Shown piece by piece: positions 18,310 through 27,764 of a stretch of DNA of 64,000 bases. Both the position numbers and the translations under genes were made by a program. Source of the DNA: Treponema bryantii (GTDB lineage: Bacteria > Spirochaetota > Spirochaetia > Treponematales > Treponemataceae); contig NZ_FOFU01000001.1 in assembly GCF_900111035.1 (NCBI RefSeq), positions 442,558 through 506,557 of the forward strand, in the 5' to 3' direction. The notes under the pieces were generated by a model. The model was given only the letters and a program-made list of their open reading frames with translations, ran no database searches and had not been told where the DNA came from. How positions within the stretch are numbered: position 1 is the stretch's first letter; every line of letters starts with the position of its first letter.

Positions 18310-19623
18310 ATGAAGAATAAGTTTTTTTCAATGTTCGATTATCTTCTGATTCTTGTTGTATTAACTCTTGTAGCTCTTGGAGTAATGTTCATTTATTCTT
18401 CAAGTATTAACTCCGAAGGAGTTCGTGTAACAAACGAATATATAAAGCAGATTATCTGGGCTGCAATTGGTTTTGTGATTATGATTGGAATTACAATCTA
18501 TGATTACAGAAGAACAGAATCTCTTTCTATTTACGGTTTTATCGGACTTCTTATTCTTCTGGTTTATACAAGAATTTTCGGTCGTTATGTAAATGGTGCA
18601 AAAAGCTGGATTGGTATCGGTGAATTTGGTATTCAGCCTTCTGAGTTTGGAAAGGTTTTCTATATTCTTTATTTAGCTCGTGTTCTTGATGATACTGCTA
18701 ATGGAGATCAGTTGAAGCGTTTCTTCCTTGCAACTGGAGTTCTGCTTCTTCCTATGGGACTCATCCTTTTACAGCCGGACCTCGGAACTTCTTCTGTATA
18801 TCTTCCTATTTACTTTATCATGTGCTTTATTGCCGGTGTTCCAATCAGATATATCGGTTATATATTCCTCTTTGGTGTATTCACGATTTTCTTTGCGATA
18901 CTTCCGGTATGGAATGCAGAAATTGCAATAAATCCACTTGCAGTTATTACGATTTTAACAAACTTTAGATTAAGAGCAATTTTGATTTTCGCCTTTGTTG
19001 TAATTACACTTTTGGGTTACGTTATCCGCCGTTACCTTCACGGTCCGCGTTATATTCACTGGATTATCTACTTTACATCAATTATTGCACTTGCACTTAT
19101 TTTCTCAATGATTCTTGGCAAGGTGTTAAAGGATTATCAGATTAAGCGTTTAATCATCTTTATGAATCCTAATAAGGATCCTTTGGGCGCCGGCTGGAAC
19201 ATCATTCAGTCTAAGGTTGCCATTGGTGCGGGTGGTGTAATTGGTCAGGGATATTTGATGGGAACTCAGAGCCATTACCGCTTCCTTCCTCAGCAGAGTA
19301 CAGACTTTATTTTCAGTATTCTTTCTGAGGAATTCGGCTTCCTTGGCGGAATGCTTGTATTCTCATTATACTTTATTATTCTTCTTAAGATTCTTTATAT
19401 TATCCGTAAATGCGTAAACCGTTACGGCTCGTACATATGTGCCGGAATATTCGGAATGTTCTCGTTCCATTTCTTTATTAACGTAGGAATGGTTATGGGT
19501 ATAATGCCGATTACAGGTATTCCGCTGCTGTTCCTTTCTTACGGTGGTTCATCACTGCTTACAGCAATGACTTGTATCGGCCTTGTAATGAATGTAAATT
19601 ACAGAAAGGCCGAACTCAAGTAG
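18310..19623 (+). CDS. rodA: SEDS peptidoglycan glycosyltransferase RodA
   Basis: 437 residues with roughly ten transmembrane segments. SEDS signatures are present: GAKSWIGIGEFGIQPSEFGK, LLQPDLGTSSVY, QSKVAIGAGGVIGQGY with SHYRFLPQQSTDFIFSI, and GIPLLFLSYGGSSLL near the end. RodA polymerises glycan strands together with PBP2 (mrdA), and the gene order makes RodA rather than FtsW the better call. The gene ends 12 nt from the convergent xylanase stop. Confidence 0.95.
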   Translation: MKNKFFSMFDYLLILVVLTLVALGVMFIYSSSINSEGVRVTNEYIKQIIWAAIGFVIMIGITIYDYRRTESLSIYGFIGLLILLVYTRIFGRYVNGAKSWIGIGEFGIQPSEFGKVFYILYLARVLDDTANGDQLKRFFLATGVLLLPMGLILLQPDLGTSSVYLPIYFIMCFIAGVPIRYIGYIFLFGVFTIFFAILPVWNAEIAINPLAVITILTNFRLRAILIFAFVVITLLGYVIRRYLHGPRYIHWIIYFTSIIALALIFSMILGKVLKDYQIKRLIIFMNPNKDPLGAGWNIIQSKVAIGAGGVIGQGYLMGTQSHYRFLPQQSTDFIFSILSEEFGFLGGMLVFSLYFIILLKILYIIRKCVNRYGSYICAGIFGMFSFHFFINVGMVMGIMPITGIPLLFLSYGGSSLLTAMTCIGLVMNVNYRKAELK

Positions 19624-19635
19624 TTTTAATCAGAA

Positions 19636-20964
19636 TTAATTAGCAGCTTCAATAACAGCATAGAATGCAGGTTTAGTATAATAAACCCATTTGTTGCTGT
19701 TTGGCTTTGTAAACAGAAGCGGGAACTGATTACAGTTACCAAGCCATTTCTTCTGATATTCCATATTCAGCCAGGTGTTTTCATCATTAAGCCCCCATAC
19801 AGTAATGCTTTCTACACCATGTTTAGAAGCTGTCTTACGGTTTTTGATATAAACCTGGAAGTAAGCCTTGTAAGCATCAGAAAGACTGTTGAACTGCTTT
19901 CCGCTGACACCAACAATATCTTTTTCTTTGTCATAGCTGTTCCATGTTCCAATATCAAGCTCTGTAATCTGAACATCAATACCTTTTGCAAGGAAATCTG
20001 TGATTTCTTTTTCTACAGCTCCGGCAGAATTCTTAACACTGTGATGAGACTGAAGTCCCATAGCATCAAGTCGGGTAGGGAGAGTTGCATCATCTTTATG
20101 AGAAAGAATAAGATCAACAACACGAAGCTGCTTAGCATGCTTATCGCTTACAGAAGTTCCGTAGATTCCACCGTAATCGTTATAAACAAGCTTTACATCT
20201 TTTGGAGCATATTTATTTGCATACTTAAAAGCATCAACAAGGAAGTCTCCGTTCTTATAAACTGAATACCATTTTGAATCAGTTCTAAGCCAGCTTGAAC
20301 CTCCATCAGGTGTAGCTTCATTAAATACATCCCATGCCCAGATAATATGCTGTCCGTTATTATTTTTCTTTTCCCAGTTATCAACACGTTCCAGAACAGT
20401 TTTGATATACCATTCAAGGCGTGCTTCCATTTCATCGCGGCTAACTAAAGCTTTTGATTTATCATAATCTTTACAGAAAAATCCATCTTCTGTCTGAGAA
20501 TGCCATCCAAGAGTATGACCTCTCATTTTAAGATTATTTTTCTTACAGATTGCAAGAATATCATCAATACGCTGAAGTCCATTAAGAACCGGAGTTTTTA
20601 TTGTTACACCGTTAGATGCTGTAAAAGAGCCGGAAACAGTTGGTTTATTTCCCCACCATGCCATTACAAACTGAGGCTTAAACTCGTTTCCCATAGTAAT
20701 CTGGTTTGCATGCTTTGCAAGACCTTTCTGAACTTCATCATAATAAAGTTCCTGTTTTGTTCCCCAGCCATTACCAAAGTTACCGTATTCAACTGCAAAA
20801 CCAACATGTTCAAAATACTTTTCATAAGTTTTGCTGAAAGATGGAACGGATGGATCAAGCCAGTCTTTTGAAGTTACGGTAGAATTAGATGCGGCGAATG
20901 TACAATTAACAGTCATAACAAAAACAAAAATCATACATAAAAGAGTTATTTTGTTCTTTTTCAT
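19636..20964 (-). CDS. Secreted GH10 endo-1,4-beta-xylanase
   Basis: 442 residues: a signal peptide (MKKNKITLLCMIFVFVMTVN, then CTFA), then a single GH10 TIM-barrel domain. Typical features are MRGHTLGWHSQ, WDVFNEATPDGG (acid/base Glu), LQSHHSV and QITELDIGTW (nucleophile Glu), with VWGLNDENTWL near the end. GH10 enzymes hydrolyse xylan backbones, so a plant-fibre-rich habitat is inferred. No carbohydrate-binding module is visible. It is monocistronic, converging on rodA, with about 200 bp of AT-rich sequence upstream shared with the divergent lipoprotein gene. Confidence 0.95.
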   Translation of the reverse strand: MKKNKITLLCMIFVFVMTVNCTFAASNSTVTSKDWLDPSVPSFSKTYEKYFEHVGFAVEYGNFGNGWGTKQELYYDEVQKGLAKHANQITMGNEFKPQFVMAWWGNKPTVSGSFTASNGVTIKTPVLNGLQRIDDILAICKKNNLKMRGHTLGWHSQTEDGFFCKDYDKSKALVSRDEMEARLEWYIKTVLERVDNWEKKNNNGQHIIWAWDVFNEATPDGGSSWLRTDSKWYSVYKNGDFLVDAFKYANKYAPKDVKLVYNDYGGIYGTSVSDKHAKQLRVVDLILSHKDDATLPTRLDAMGLQSHHSVKNSAGAVEKEITDFLAKGIDVQITELDIGTWNSYDKEKDIVGVSGKQFNSLSDAYKAYFQVYIKNRKTASKHGVESITVWGLNDENTWLNMEYQKKWLGNCNQFPLLFTKPNSNKWVYYTKPAFYAVIEAAN

Positions 20965-21104
20965 AATATTACTCCTTATTATTTGTTGAATTTCCTTTTC
21001 AATTTTAACATAAGGCTTTTTTTATGTTCATAAAATAGGGGAATTTTTCTAAAAATTTAATTAACAAAATCAATAAATATAACAAAATTATAATTTGTGA
21101 TTCT

Positions 21105-21134
21105 TTGACATTTATATTGTAAAAAATGTATAAT
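21105..21134 (+). promoter_or_regulatory. Near-perfect sigma70 promoter of the lipoprotein/BspA locus
   Basis: TTGACA at 21105-21110 and TATAAT at 21129-21134 are both exact consensus hexamers, with an 18-nt spacer, 36 nt before the GTG start of the small lipoprotein. It lies in very AT-rich DNA. Confidence 0.75.
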
Positions 21135-21170
21135 TTGATAAAGTTTGAAAAAATATATGAGGTAGAAAAC

Positions 21171-21527
21171 GTGAAAAAATTTCATTATTGTGTATTTATA
21201 TTATTCGTTTTTTTTACAGCGTGTAGCTCAAGTATTCCATTACCTGAAAATAAATCTAACAAAATAGAAGTATCAGTAAGTAATATACAGGATTTTACTC
21301 TTAATTCTTCATTAAATACAGAAAAAACAGAATTAACAATAACAGTAGAAAGTTCAATTCCATTTAATGAGCTAACATGGTCATTTGACGGAAAGGAACT
21401 TTCTGAAACAGGAAGTCAGACTGTAATTAATATTAATTCTTTAAAAAAAGGTGTCTATAATTTAATTGTTACAGGCATTTATAACGGTATAGTATATTCT
21501 GCTGAAATGATTATAACTATAAATTAA
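21171..21527 (+). CDS. Small lipoprotein with one predicted beta-sandwich domain
   Basis: 118 residues from GTG at 21171. GAGGT lies 7 nt upstream, and the coding sequence then begins directly with a lipoprotein signal (VKKFHYCVFILFVFFTAC, lipobox FTAC). The mature part is Thr/Ser/Asn-rich and reads like a short Ig-like or cadherin-type strand pattern (LTITVESSIPFNELTWSFDG, then GVYNLIVTGIYNG). I do not recognise a named family. It lies 16 nt before the large BspA-like gene with the same AT-rich composition, so co-expression at the cell surface is likely. Confidence 0.75.
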   Translation: MKKFHYCVFILFVFFTACSSSIPLPENKSNKIEVSVSNIQDFTLNSSLNTEKTELTITVESSIPFNELTWSFDGKELSETGSQTVININSLKKGVYNLIVTGIYNGIVYSAEMIITIN

Positions 21528-21543
21528 GAAAACGGAGTAAAAA

Positions 21544-24500
21544 ATGAAAAACTTTTCAATTAAATTTTATAAAAATGTAATTTACTTTTTGATTGTAGTA
21601 CTATTTTTTTCATCTTGTCAAAATTCATATAATGATGAATATAATAAAATTTCAGACAATGAAATAACAGATAATTCAACTTACTTTGTTGTAAATAATA
21701 ATTCTAGTAGATCTGTTCTACCTGAATATAAAAATGATTCTTTTAATGTATATGTATTAAAAGGCAGTCTTGATGATGGAGAAGAAAAAGATTTTGGAAC
21801 CTTCAATTCATATAATGACTTATGCAAAACCAAGTTTGAGGTAACTGAAGGAGTATGGACTTTAAGTTTAACCGCCCAAAGATATGAAACTGTTTATTCT
21901 GATTCAATTACAACTACAATAAAAAATGGGGCAAATTCAGTTTCTTTTGAATTAAAAATGGAAAAATTGGATACAAAAGAAGGTAAAGGAAGTATTCAAT
22001 TTAATTTAAATGTTCCAAATGAAGTTGAAAAAGTAATATATTTACTAAAAGATTTTTATAACGGCTTAATACTTTCTGGATTTGAAAAAATAGAAACAAC
22101 TGTAAATAATGGAGTATCCGTTTTTAATGCACAGGACGTTCCTTCTGGAACTTATTATATTGATGCAGTTTTGTATGATAAAGATGGAAATAAATTAAAC
22201 GATTATAGAACAGTAGCTACTGTTTGTGATAGTGTAATCAGCAAAGGTGTATTTACAATTACTGCAGTAAATCAAATTTATAACATTACTTTCGCTGCTG
22301 GTCATTATTCATTTGAAGAAGGATATGTATTCAAAGCATCTTATACAAGATTTGATACTGATCCAATTATTTTACCTGCAAAAGACAATCTGAATACAGC
22401 TCTTCAATTTTTGGGCTGGTATTTAAATAGAGACTGTACAGGTGAACCTGTAACAGAAATTCTACCTTCAGAGCAAACAGATTATGTCTTATATCCAAAG
22501 TGGGGTAATGAACTTACATGTACAGTATCGGAATTGGAAGAATATATTACTGATTTTTATAATACTGAAATAATTGTTCATATTACTGATTTAAATCCAG
22601 AAATTGATAAAATAGGAAAGTGTCTTAAAAAGAATTCAACAGTAAATGTTAGTCTTGATTTAGATGCTTGTACAGAATTAACAAGAATTGATGACACTTT
22701 TAGTAATTTAAATAATCTGACTGCAATTTCGATTCCGGAAAATATTACAAATCTTTATTCTTCTGCATTTAGCGATTGTAAATACTTAAAAGAAATAAAC
22801 TTTAATGTAAAGCATTATCAGAATAGTAGTAGTTATTGGAGATGGCTTAATGATAAAACTGGTTGTGAGTCTGATATTGGTGGTGTAATAATAAATATTG
22901 GAGCTGGAGTTGAAGAAATACCATCATATTTCGTGTACTTTGATGGAAATGATTGTATAAAAAAGATTAATTTCCCAGAAAACTCAGCCCTGAAAAAAAT
23001 TGGAGAATCTGCGTTTGAAAAAGTTGCAGCAATTGAAGAAATAACTCTAGGCGGAAACCTTGAAAATGTAGGAAGTAGTGCTTTTTATGGATGTAAAAAT
23101 CTCAAAACTGTAAAAATTACAAAAAATGATATTTCACTCGGTTATTCTCCTTTTGATAAAACAAATATCGAGAATATTTATTTTTTTGGAAATCTTACTG
23201 ACTGGCTTAATTTTTGTAATACAAATTATACTTCCGGATATTCAGGTTCCAGTAAAATAAATTGCAATACAACGGATGGGTCTAATTTATATTTGAATAA
23301 TGTACTTCTTACCGATGTATATTTAGATGATAAAGATTGTATTATTAATCCTTATGCTATACAGAATATAAAAAGTATTACATCCATAACTATAGGGGAA
23401 GCTGTTGAATCAATAGATATAAAATCAATTAGTAGTTCTTATAGAATTCCTAATTTAAAAACAATTAATTTTAATGCAATAAACTGTAAGGATATTTCTT
23501 CCTATTCATATATTTTTGGAAAAACTATTGGAAGTAGTGATGGTATAACTGTAAATATTGGAAATAAAGTAAAAAGAATTCCAGCATACCTATTTCAATC
23601 TTACTATAATAACAGCGATTTTAACTTAAACAAACTTGTTTTTAAGGATAATTCTGTATGTTCTGAAATTGGTAGATCAGCTTTATCCTCGCTTTCTAAA
23701 TTAAAATCTATTACACTTCCCAAAAGTATAACTACATTACAGTCTTATGTATTTTCTGATACTGCTTTGGAAAACGTATACTATGAAGGAAGTCTTGAAG
23801 ACTGGTATACCAAAATAGAATTCTATACAGAGAGTTCAAATCCTTTGTATTATGGTGAAGCTAATTTATATGTTAATAAAAATGAATTAGTAGAAACGCT
23901 TGATTTTTCTGATGAAATAACAGATTTATCAATTCAACAACATGCCTTCAGTGGTTGTAAGAGCTTGAAAAAAGTTGTTATACCAGAAAATGTAACTTTA
24001 ATACCTAAATATTTTATAGACTATGCTTATTATGTTGAAGAGCTTGATTATAATCCTAGTGCTAGTATCAATTTCACTACTGAATATTCCAGATGTTTTC
24101 TTGATATGGGAACAAAATCTCCAAATGGTGTAAAACTTGTAATAGGAAAAAATGTTACTAAAGTTCCAGATTATTTCTTTTGTCAATCAAGTGCTGATAT
24201 TACTGAACTTACATTTGAAGATAATTCTAAATGTAAAGAAATAGGAAAACAGGCATTTTATTATTTAACTTCACTAAAGAAGATTACAATTCCAGAAAGT
24301 GTAGAAAAAATTAATTCTGCTGCTTTTAGTGGAGATAGTCGTTCATCATCTTGGGGATCTTATCTGGAAGAAATCAATTTTAATGCAAACATAACAGACA
24401 GTAATCACAAAAATGAAGGTTTCTCAAATGCTGGACAATATTATGAAAAAGGACTTGTACTAAACATTGGACCAAATGTCAAAGTTATTCCGGAAAAATT

Positions 24501-26010
24501 ATTTTATAACGCTTGCATAAAAACTGTAGTTTTTGAAGGAACTGGTATTTCAGAAATTAGAGAAAATGCCTTTTACGGACATACAATTAACGAAGTAAAA
24601 TATCCTGGTACACAAAGACAATGGCAGGAAATAACTTTTGAGAAGGAAAATTCAAATCCTTGTTATGCTGGTGCAAATCTTTATATAAATGGAGAACTTT
24701 ATACAGAAGTAACATTTGATACTGATATAACAGAAATGCCAAATGCAACATATGCAGGTGTAAAAAGTATTACAAAAATTACAATTCCAGAAGGAATTAC
24801 AAAACTTGGTAAATACACTTTCTGGAATTGTATAAATGTTACTCAGCTGAATTATAATTCCATTTCCTCGAAAATTTTTGGCAGTTCTCGTTTATTCTAT
24901 AATGTTGGTCACAACACTGAAGGTGTAACTGTAAATATAGGAGATAAAGTTATAGAAATTCCTGATGAGATTTTCTCGGAATCATATTCAAAAAATTATT
25001 CAATAAAAATCACGTGTGTTAATTTCCCAGACAATTGTATTTGTAAAGAAATAGGAGATAGCGCCTTTTATGGGATTATTTCTCTTAAAGAAATAACAAT
25101 TCCTAAATCTATTATAAAATTTGGAAGTAGAGCCTTCGGAGAATGTGATGCACTTGAAAATGTATATTATCTTGGATCAAAAGTTGAGTGGGAAGAAATT
25201 TCATTCAAAGATGAGAAGTCCTCACCATGTTGTAATGGAGCTTCCTTATATTTTCAAGGAAATAAAGTAACTTCAGTAGCGTTCCCAGAAGGTACACTTA
25301 CAACTCCTGCTGGAGCTTATTCTGGTTGTAAAGATATAACATCTGTTTCTTTGCCATCTACTCTGAAAACAATCAATAACTATATTTTTTATAAATGTAC
25401 AGGACTTACTTCTATTACAATTCCTGAAAGTGTAGAAGAAATATTGGATTCTCCTTTTTATGGATGTACTGGATTATCAGAAATCATTTATTTACCATCA
25501 AAACTTAGTAAAAATACAAGTTATCCTGGTGATATGTTTAAGGAAGCAGGAAAAACATCTTCAACAGGAGGCTGTACTTTAACAATAGGTTCAAATGTAG
25601 TTGAAATTTCTGAAAGTATGTTCAGGGAAGCAAGAAATATTAATACAATAAACTTTCAGGAAAATTCTAAATTAGAAGTAATAAAGAGAAGTGCATTTGA
25701 ATATTCTGGATTAACATCTATAATTATTCCTGATAGTGTTAAAGAATTGGAAAGTGATTCATTCTATGGTTCTCATAGTCTTGAATCTGTTACAATTGGT
25801 TCTGGAGTAAAAAAAATATCTAGTCGTTCATTTAGTAATTGTGAAAATTTAAAGCAAGTAACATTTAAGGATACTGAAAATTGGTATAAAAACGAGTACA
25901 GTTATTATTCAGAATTTATTTCTGAAGATAAAATTGATGTTTCTGATTCACAAGAAATGGCGCAAAAACTAATAAAAGAATGGAATGACTATTATCTATT
26001 TAAAAAATAA
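21544..26010 (+). CDS. BspA-like leucine-rich-repeat surface lipoprotein
   Basis: 1488 residues. The signal peptide ends in a lipobox (VVLFFSSCQN, Cys at about residue 27). After two Ig-like N-terminal stretches, a Listeria/Bacteroidales-type InlB B-repeat occurs near residues 250-325 (LQFLGWYLNRDCTGEP). The rest is treponemal BspA-type LRR_5 repeats with motifs such as AFSGCKSLKKVVIPENV, SLKKITIPESVEKINSAAF and GLTSITIPESVEEI. Repeats are grouped into larger modules of roughly 220-270 residues with conserved linkers (NPLYYGEANLYVN, NPCYAGANLYING). BspA proteins bind host fibronectin, fibrinogen or other cells, but the ligand here is unknown. Base composition is clearly more AT-rich than the flanking genes. 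Confidence 0.92.
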   Translation: MKNFSIKFYKNVIYFLIVVLFFSSCQNSYNDEYNKISDNEITDNSTYFVVNNNSSRSVLPEYKNDSFNVYVLKGSLDDGEEKDFGTFNSYNDLCKTKFEVTEGVWTLSLTAQRYETVYSDSITTTIKNGANSVSFELKMEKLDTKEGKGSIQFNLNVPNEVEKVIYLLKDFYNGLILSGFEKIETTVNNGVSVFNAQDVPSGTYYIDAVLYDKDGNKLNDYRTVATVCDSVISKGVFTITAVNQIYNITFAAGHYSFEEGYVFKASYTRFDTDPIILPAKDNLNTALQFLGWYLNRDCTGEPVTEILPSEQTDYVLYPKWGNELTCTVSELEEYITDFYNTEIIVHITDLNPEIDKIGKCLKKNSTVNVSLDLDACTELTRIDDTFSNLNNLTAISIPENITNLYSSAFSDCKYLKEINFNVKHYQNSSSYWRWLNDKTGCESDIGGVIINIGAGVEEIPSYFVYFDGNDCIKKINFPENSALKKIGESAFEKVAAIEEITLGGNLENVGSSAFYGCKNLKTVKITKNDISLGYSPFDKTNIENIYFFGNLTDWLNFCNTNYTSGYSGSSKINCNTTDGSNLYLNNVLLTDVYLDDKDCIINPYAIQNIKSITSITIGEAVESIDIKSISSSYRIPNLKTINFNAINCKDISSYSYIFGKTIGSSDGITVNIGNKVKRIPAYLFQSYYNNSDFNLNKLVFKDNSVCSEIGRSALSSLSKLKSITLPKSITTLQSYVFSDTALENVYYEGSLEDWYTKIEFYTESSNPLYYGEANLYVNKNELVETLDFSDEITDLSIQQHAFSGCKSLKKVVIPENVTLIPKYFIDYAYYVEELDYNPSASINFTTEYSRCFLDMGTKSPNGVKLVIGKNVTKVPDYFFCQSSADITELTFEDNSKCKEIGKQAFYYLTSLKKITIPESVEKINSAAFSGDSRSSSWGSYLEEINFNANITDSNHKNEGFSNAGQYYEKGLVLNIGPNVKVIPEKLFYNACIKTVVFEGTGISEIRENAFYGHTINEVKYPGTQRQWQEITFEKENSNPCYAGANLYINGELYTEVTFDTDITEMPNATYAGVKSITKITIPEGITKLGKYTFWNCINVTQLNYNSISSKIFGSSRLFYNVGHNTEGVTVNIGDKVIEIPDEIFSESYSKNYSIKITCVNFPDNCICKEIGDSAFYGIISLKEITIPKSIIKFGSRAFGECDALENVYYLGSKVEWEEISFKDEKSSPCCNGASLYFQGNKVTSVAFPEGTLTTPAGAYSGCKDITSVSLPSTLKTINNYIFYKCTGLTSITIPESVEEILDSPFYGCTGLSEIIYLPSKLSKNTSYPGDMFKEAGKTSSTGGCTLTIGSNVVEISESMFREARNINTINFQENSKLEVIKRSAFEYSGLTSIIIPDSVKELESDSFYGSHSLESVTIGSGVKKISSRSFSNCENLKQVTFKDTENWYKNEYSYYSEFISEDKIDVSDSQEMAQKLIKEWNDYYLFKK

Positions 26011-26033
26011 TATATAATCATTAAGATTAATAC

Positions 26034-26066
26034 AAAAAAATCTCCTCAATTCGAGGAGATTTTTTG
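26034..26066. terminator. Bidirectional rho-independent terminator
   Basis: Stem TCTCCTC/GAGGAGA with a 5-nt loop, extended by an A-run on the left and a T-run on the right (AAAAAA/TTTTTT). It follows the BspA-like gene and precedes the E2-like gene. Confidence 0.85.
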
Positions 26067-26143
26067 TATATAACTTCTTAAAAGTTAATTGCATAATACA
26101 ATTTAATGCTATAAAATAAATATAACATAAAAAATTTAAAAAA

Positions 26144-27016
26144 ATGGAAAAATCAGAAAAGTTTAGTTTATCGCGAATAGTCATTTCAAACGTTACGCTG
26201 GAAAGCTGGAAAACAATTCCGCATGCAGGTGTTACTTATAATGCAGATGTCGGAAATCTTTTACAGATTTTAAAAGAATATAATCTTGAAAAATCAAAAG
26301 AACAAAAGATTTCATTAAATACAGCCTTATTAAAAATCATTTCAGAAGCCTTAAAAGTCTGTCCAAAACTCAATTCTCATGTGCACTATAATTCTTTTTT
26401 GATTTCTGGATCAACTGTTAATAAAAACAATATCGACATTTCCATGCCATTTGTACTTAATGACAGAATGATTACTGTAAATCTTCATAATCTTGAATCT
26501 AAATCTATGGAACAGATAAGAGATTATGTAAATGAGATTCGAAGAAAGTCAGAAAATACAATCATAGATGAAGCGTTAATGTCTGTAGCGGTAAAAGATA
26601 CCTTAAAGGGACTTAAGAAATTAAAAATATTATCAGCTTTGCGTAGACTGATTGGCACAAAAATAGGACCATATAGAATAAAACGTATACCATTGAAACA
26701 ACGCCTTGCATATAAAAAGATAGATAAGTCTCAAAAATTAACAGCATATGATTTAGAGCAGGGGACAATCACAGTTTCAAATCTCGGCTCTATTTATAAA
26801 GAATGGAACGGTGAATGTACATTACTGGAGATTGTTCCTCCTCAGGTTGTAGCTATTGCTTTAAGTTCAATTAAAAAAACAGACTCAAAGAGTATCATCA
26901 CCTTTACAATTGCATTCGATCATCGTTCTCTGGATTTTGGAGATATTGTTCCTTTTATGAAGAAACTTGATGAATTCTTTGCATCCAAAGAGATAATTGA
27001 AGGATTTATAGCTTAG
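26144..27016 (+). CDS. Stand-alone 2-oxoacid dehydrogenase E2-type acyltransferase domain
   Basis: 290 residues that match only the catalytic (CAT-like) domain of E2 acyltransferases. PKLNSHVHYN and DISMPFVLNDRMITVNL are conserved strands, GTITVSNLGSI matches the usual TxTxSNLG segment, and the active-site motif is DHRSLDFGD near residue 260 (His and Asp of HxxxDG). There is no N-terminal lipoyl domain, no E1/E3-binding domain and no E1 or E3 gene nearby, so it is not a complete dehydrogenase component. A free acyltransferase role is inferred. No clear Shine-Dalgarno precedes the ATG at 26144. Confidence 0.85.
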   Translation: MEKSEKFSLSRIVISNVTLESWKTIPHAGVTYNADVGNLLQILKEYNLEKSKEQKISLNTALLKIISEALKVCPKLNSHVHYNSFLISGSTVNKNNIDISMPFVLNDRMITVNLHNLESKSMEQIRDYVNEIRRKSENTIIDEALMSVAVKDTLKGLKKLKILSALRRLIGTKIGPYRIKRIPLKQRLAYKKIDKSQKLTAYDLEQGTITVSNLGSIYKEWNGECTLLEIVPPQVVAIALSSIKKTDSKSIITFTIAFDHRSLDFGDIVPFMKKLDEFFASKEIIEGFIA

Positions 27017-27027
27017 GGATAACGATT

Positions 27028-27240
27028 ATGGAAAAAGAAACTGATGAACGTTTAACAGCAATCGAAATGAAACTTGCCTACATGGAAGACTTTGTAAATC
27101 AGATTCAGAACGTTGCTGTTGAACAGGCTAAAACAATTGATAAACTCCAGAAGGAAACAAAACTAATGGCGGACAGAATCCGTGAAATGTCTAATTCCAT
27201 GGAAGGAGATATTCCTAATCGAAAGCCGCCGCATTATTAA
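27028..27240 (+). CDS. slyX: SlyX-family small coiled-coil protein
   Basis: 70 residues, a single long coiled coil (LTAIEMKLAYMEDFVNQIQN onwards) ending in the diagnostic RKPPHY, the conserved C-terminus of SlyX proteins. Molecular function of SlyX is unknown. It starts 11 nt after the E2-like gene and is probably in the same transcript. Confidence 0.85.
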   Translation: MEKETDERLTAIEMKLAYMEDFVNQIQNVAVEQAKTIDKLQKETKLMADRIREMSNSMEGDIPNRKPPHY

Positions 27241-27261
27241 TGTTTTCATTATTTCGAAAAG

Positions 27262-27597
27262 CTATACTGCGCTGCGCATGTTGTCTTGAAACATATAAAT
27301 ATTAAAAATAAACAGGCGGTTTTTCTTCTGTTTTGCTTCTTTTTCTTTCTTTTCAGCACTCCAGCTGACCAGGAGGCTTACAACACCGGCGATGAGTGCT
27401 GCTGTAATAACGATCGGTAAATAAATGAACTTATTTATTACTGCAATGCCGATTACCAGAGTTGAAATAAACGGCAGACAGAAGGTCAGTATCTTGTCAA
27501 AGATATTTGAAGAAGAAGTATCTGCAGAATAATGAGTCAGATAGATTGATAAACTGATAACAGCCAAAAAGATTAAAACAGTGATTACACTTTCCAT
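27262..27597 (-). CDS. Small membrane protein, unknown function
   Basis: 111 residues: an N-terminal hydrophobic helix (ESVITVLIFLAVISLSIYL), then two more hydrophobic segments (LTFCLPFISTLVIGIAVI and LPIVITAALIAGVVSLLV), and a basic Lys-rich C-terminus. I chose the ATG at 27597 because AGGAGG lies about 7 nt upstream on the minus strand; the open frame to 27696 lacks such a site. No family recognised. Confidence 0.7.
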   Translation of the reverse strand: MESVITVLIFLAVISLSIYLTHYSADTSSSNIFDKILTFCLPFISTLVIGIAVINKFIYLPIVITAALIAGVVSLLVSWSAEKKEKEAKQKKNRLFIFNIYMFQDNMRSAV

Positions 27598-27764
27598 AAT
27601 AGAAGCCTCCTGATTGGATAGTTTTGTTACTTTATGGCTTTTATTATATAATACAAGAGTGCCAAGGATTGGCATTGAAAAAACAAAAGTTGTCAATGAT
27701 GACTTGAAGGTCTTAGTGGCCTAATAGGGCGGAAAATTGACGCTTACCCAATATTAAAAGTATA

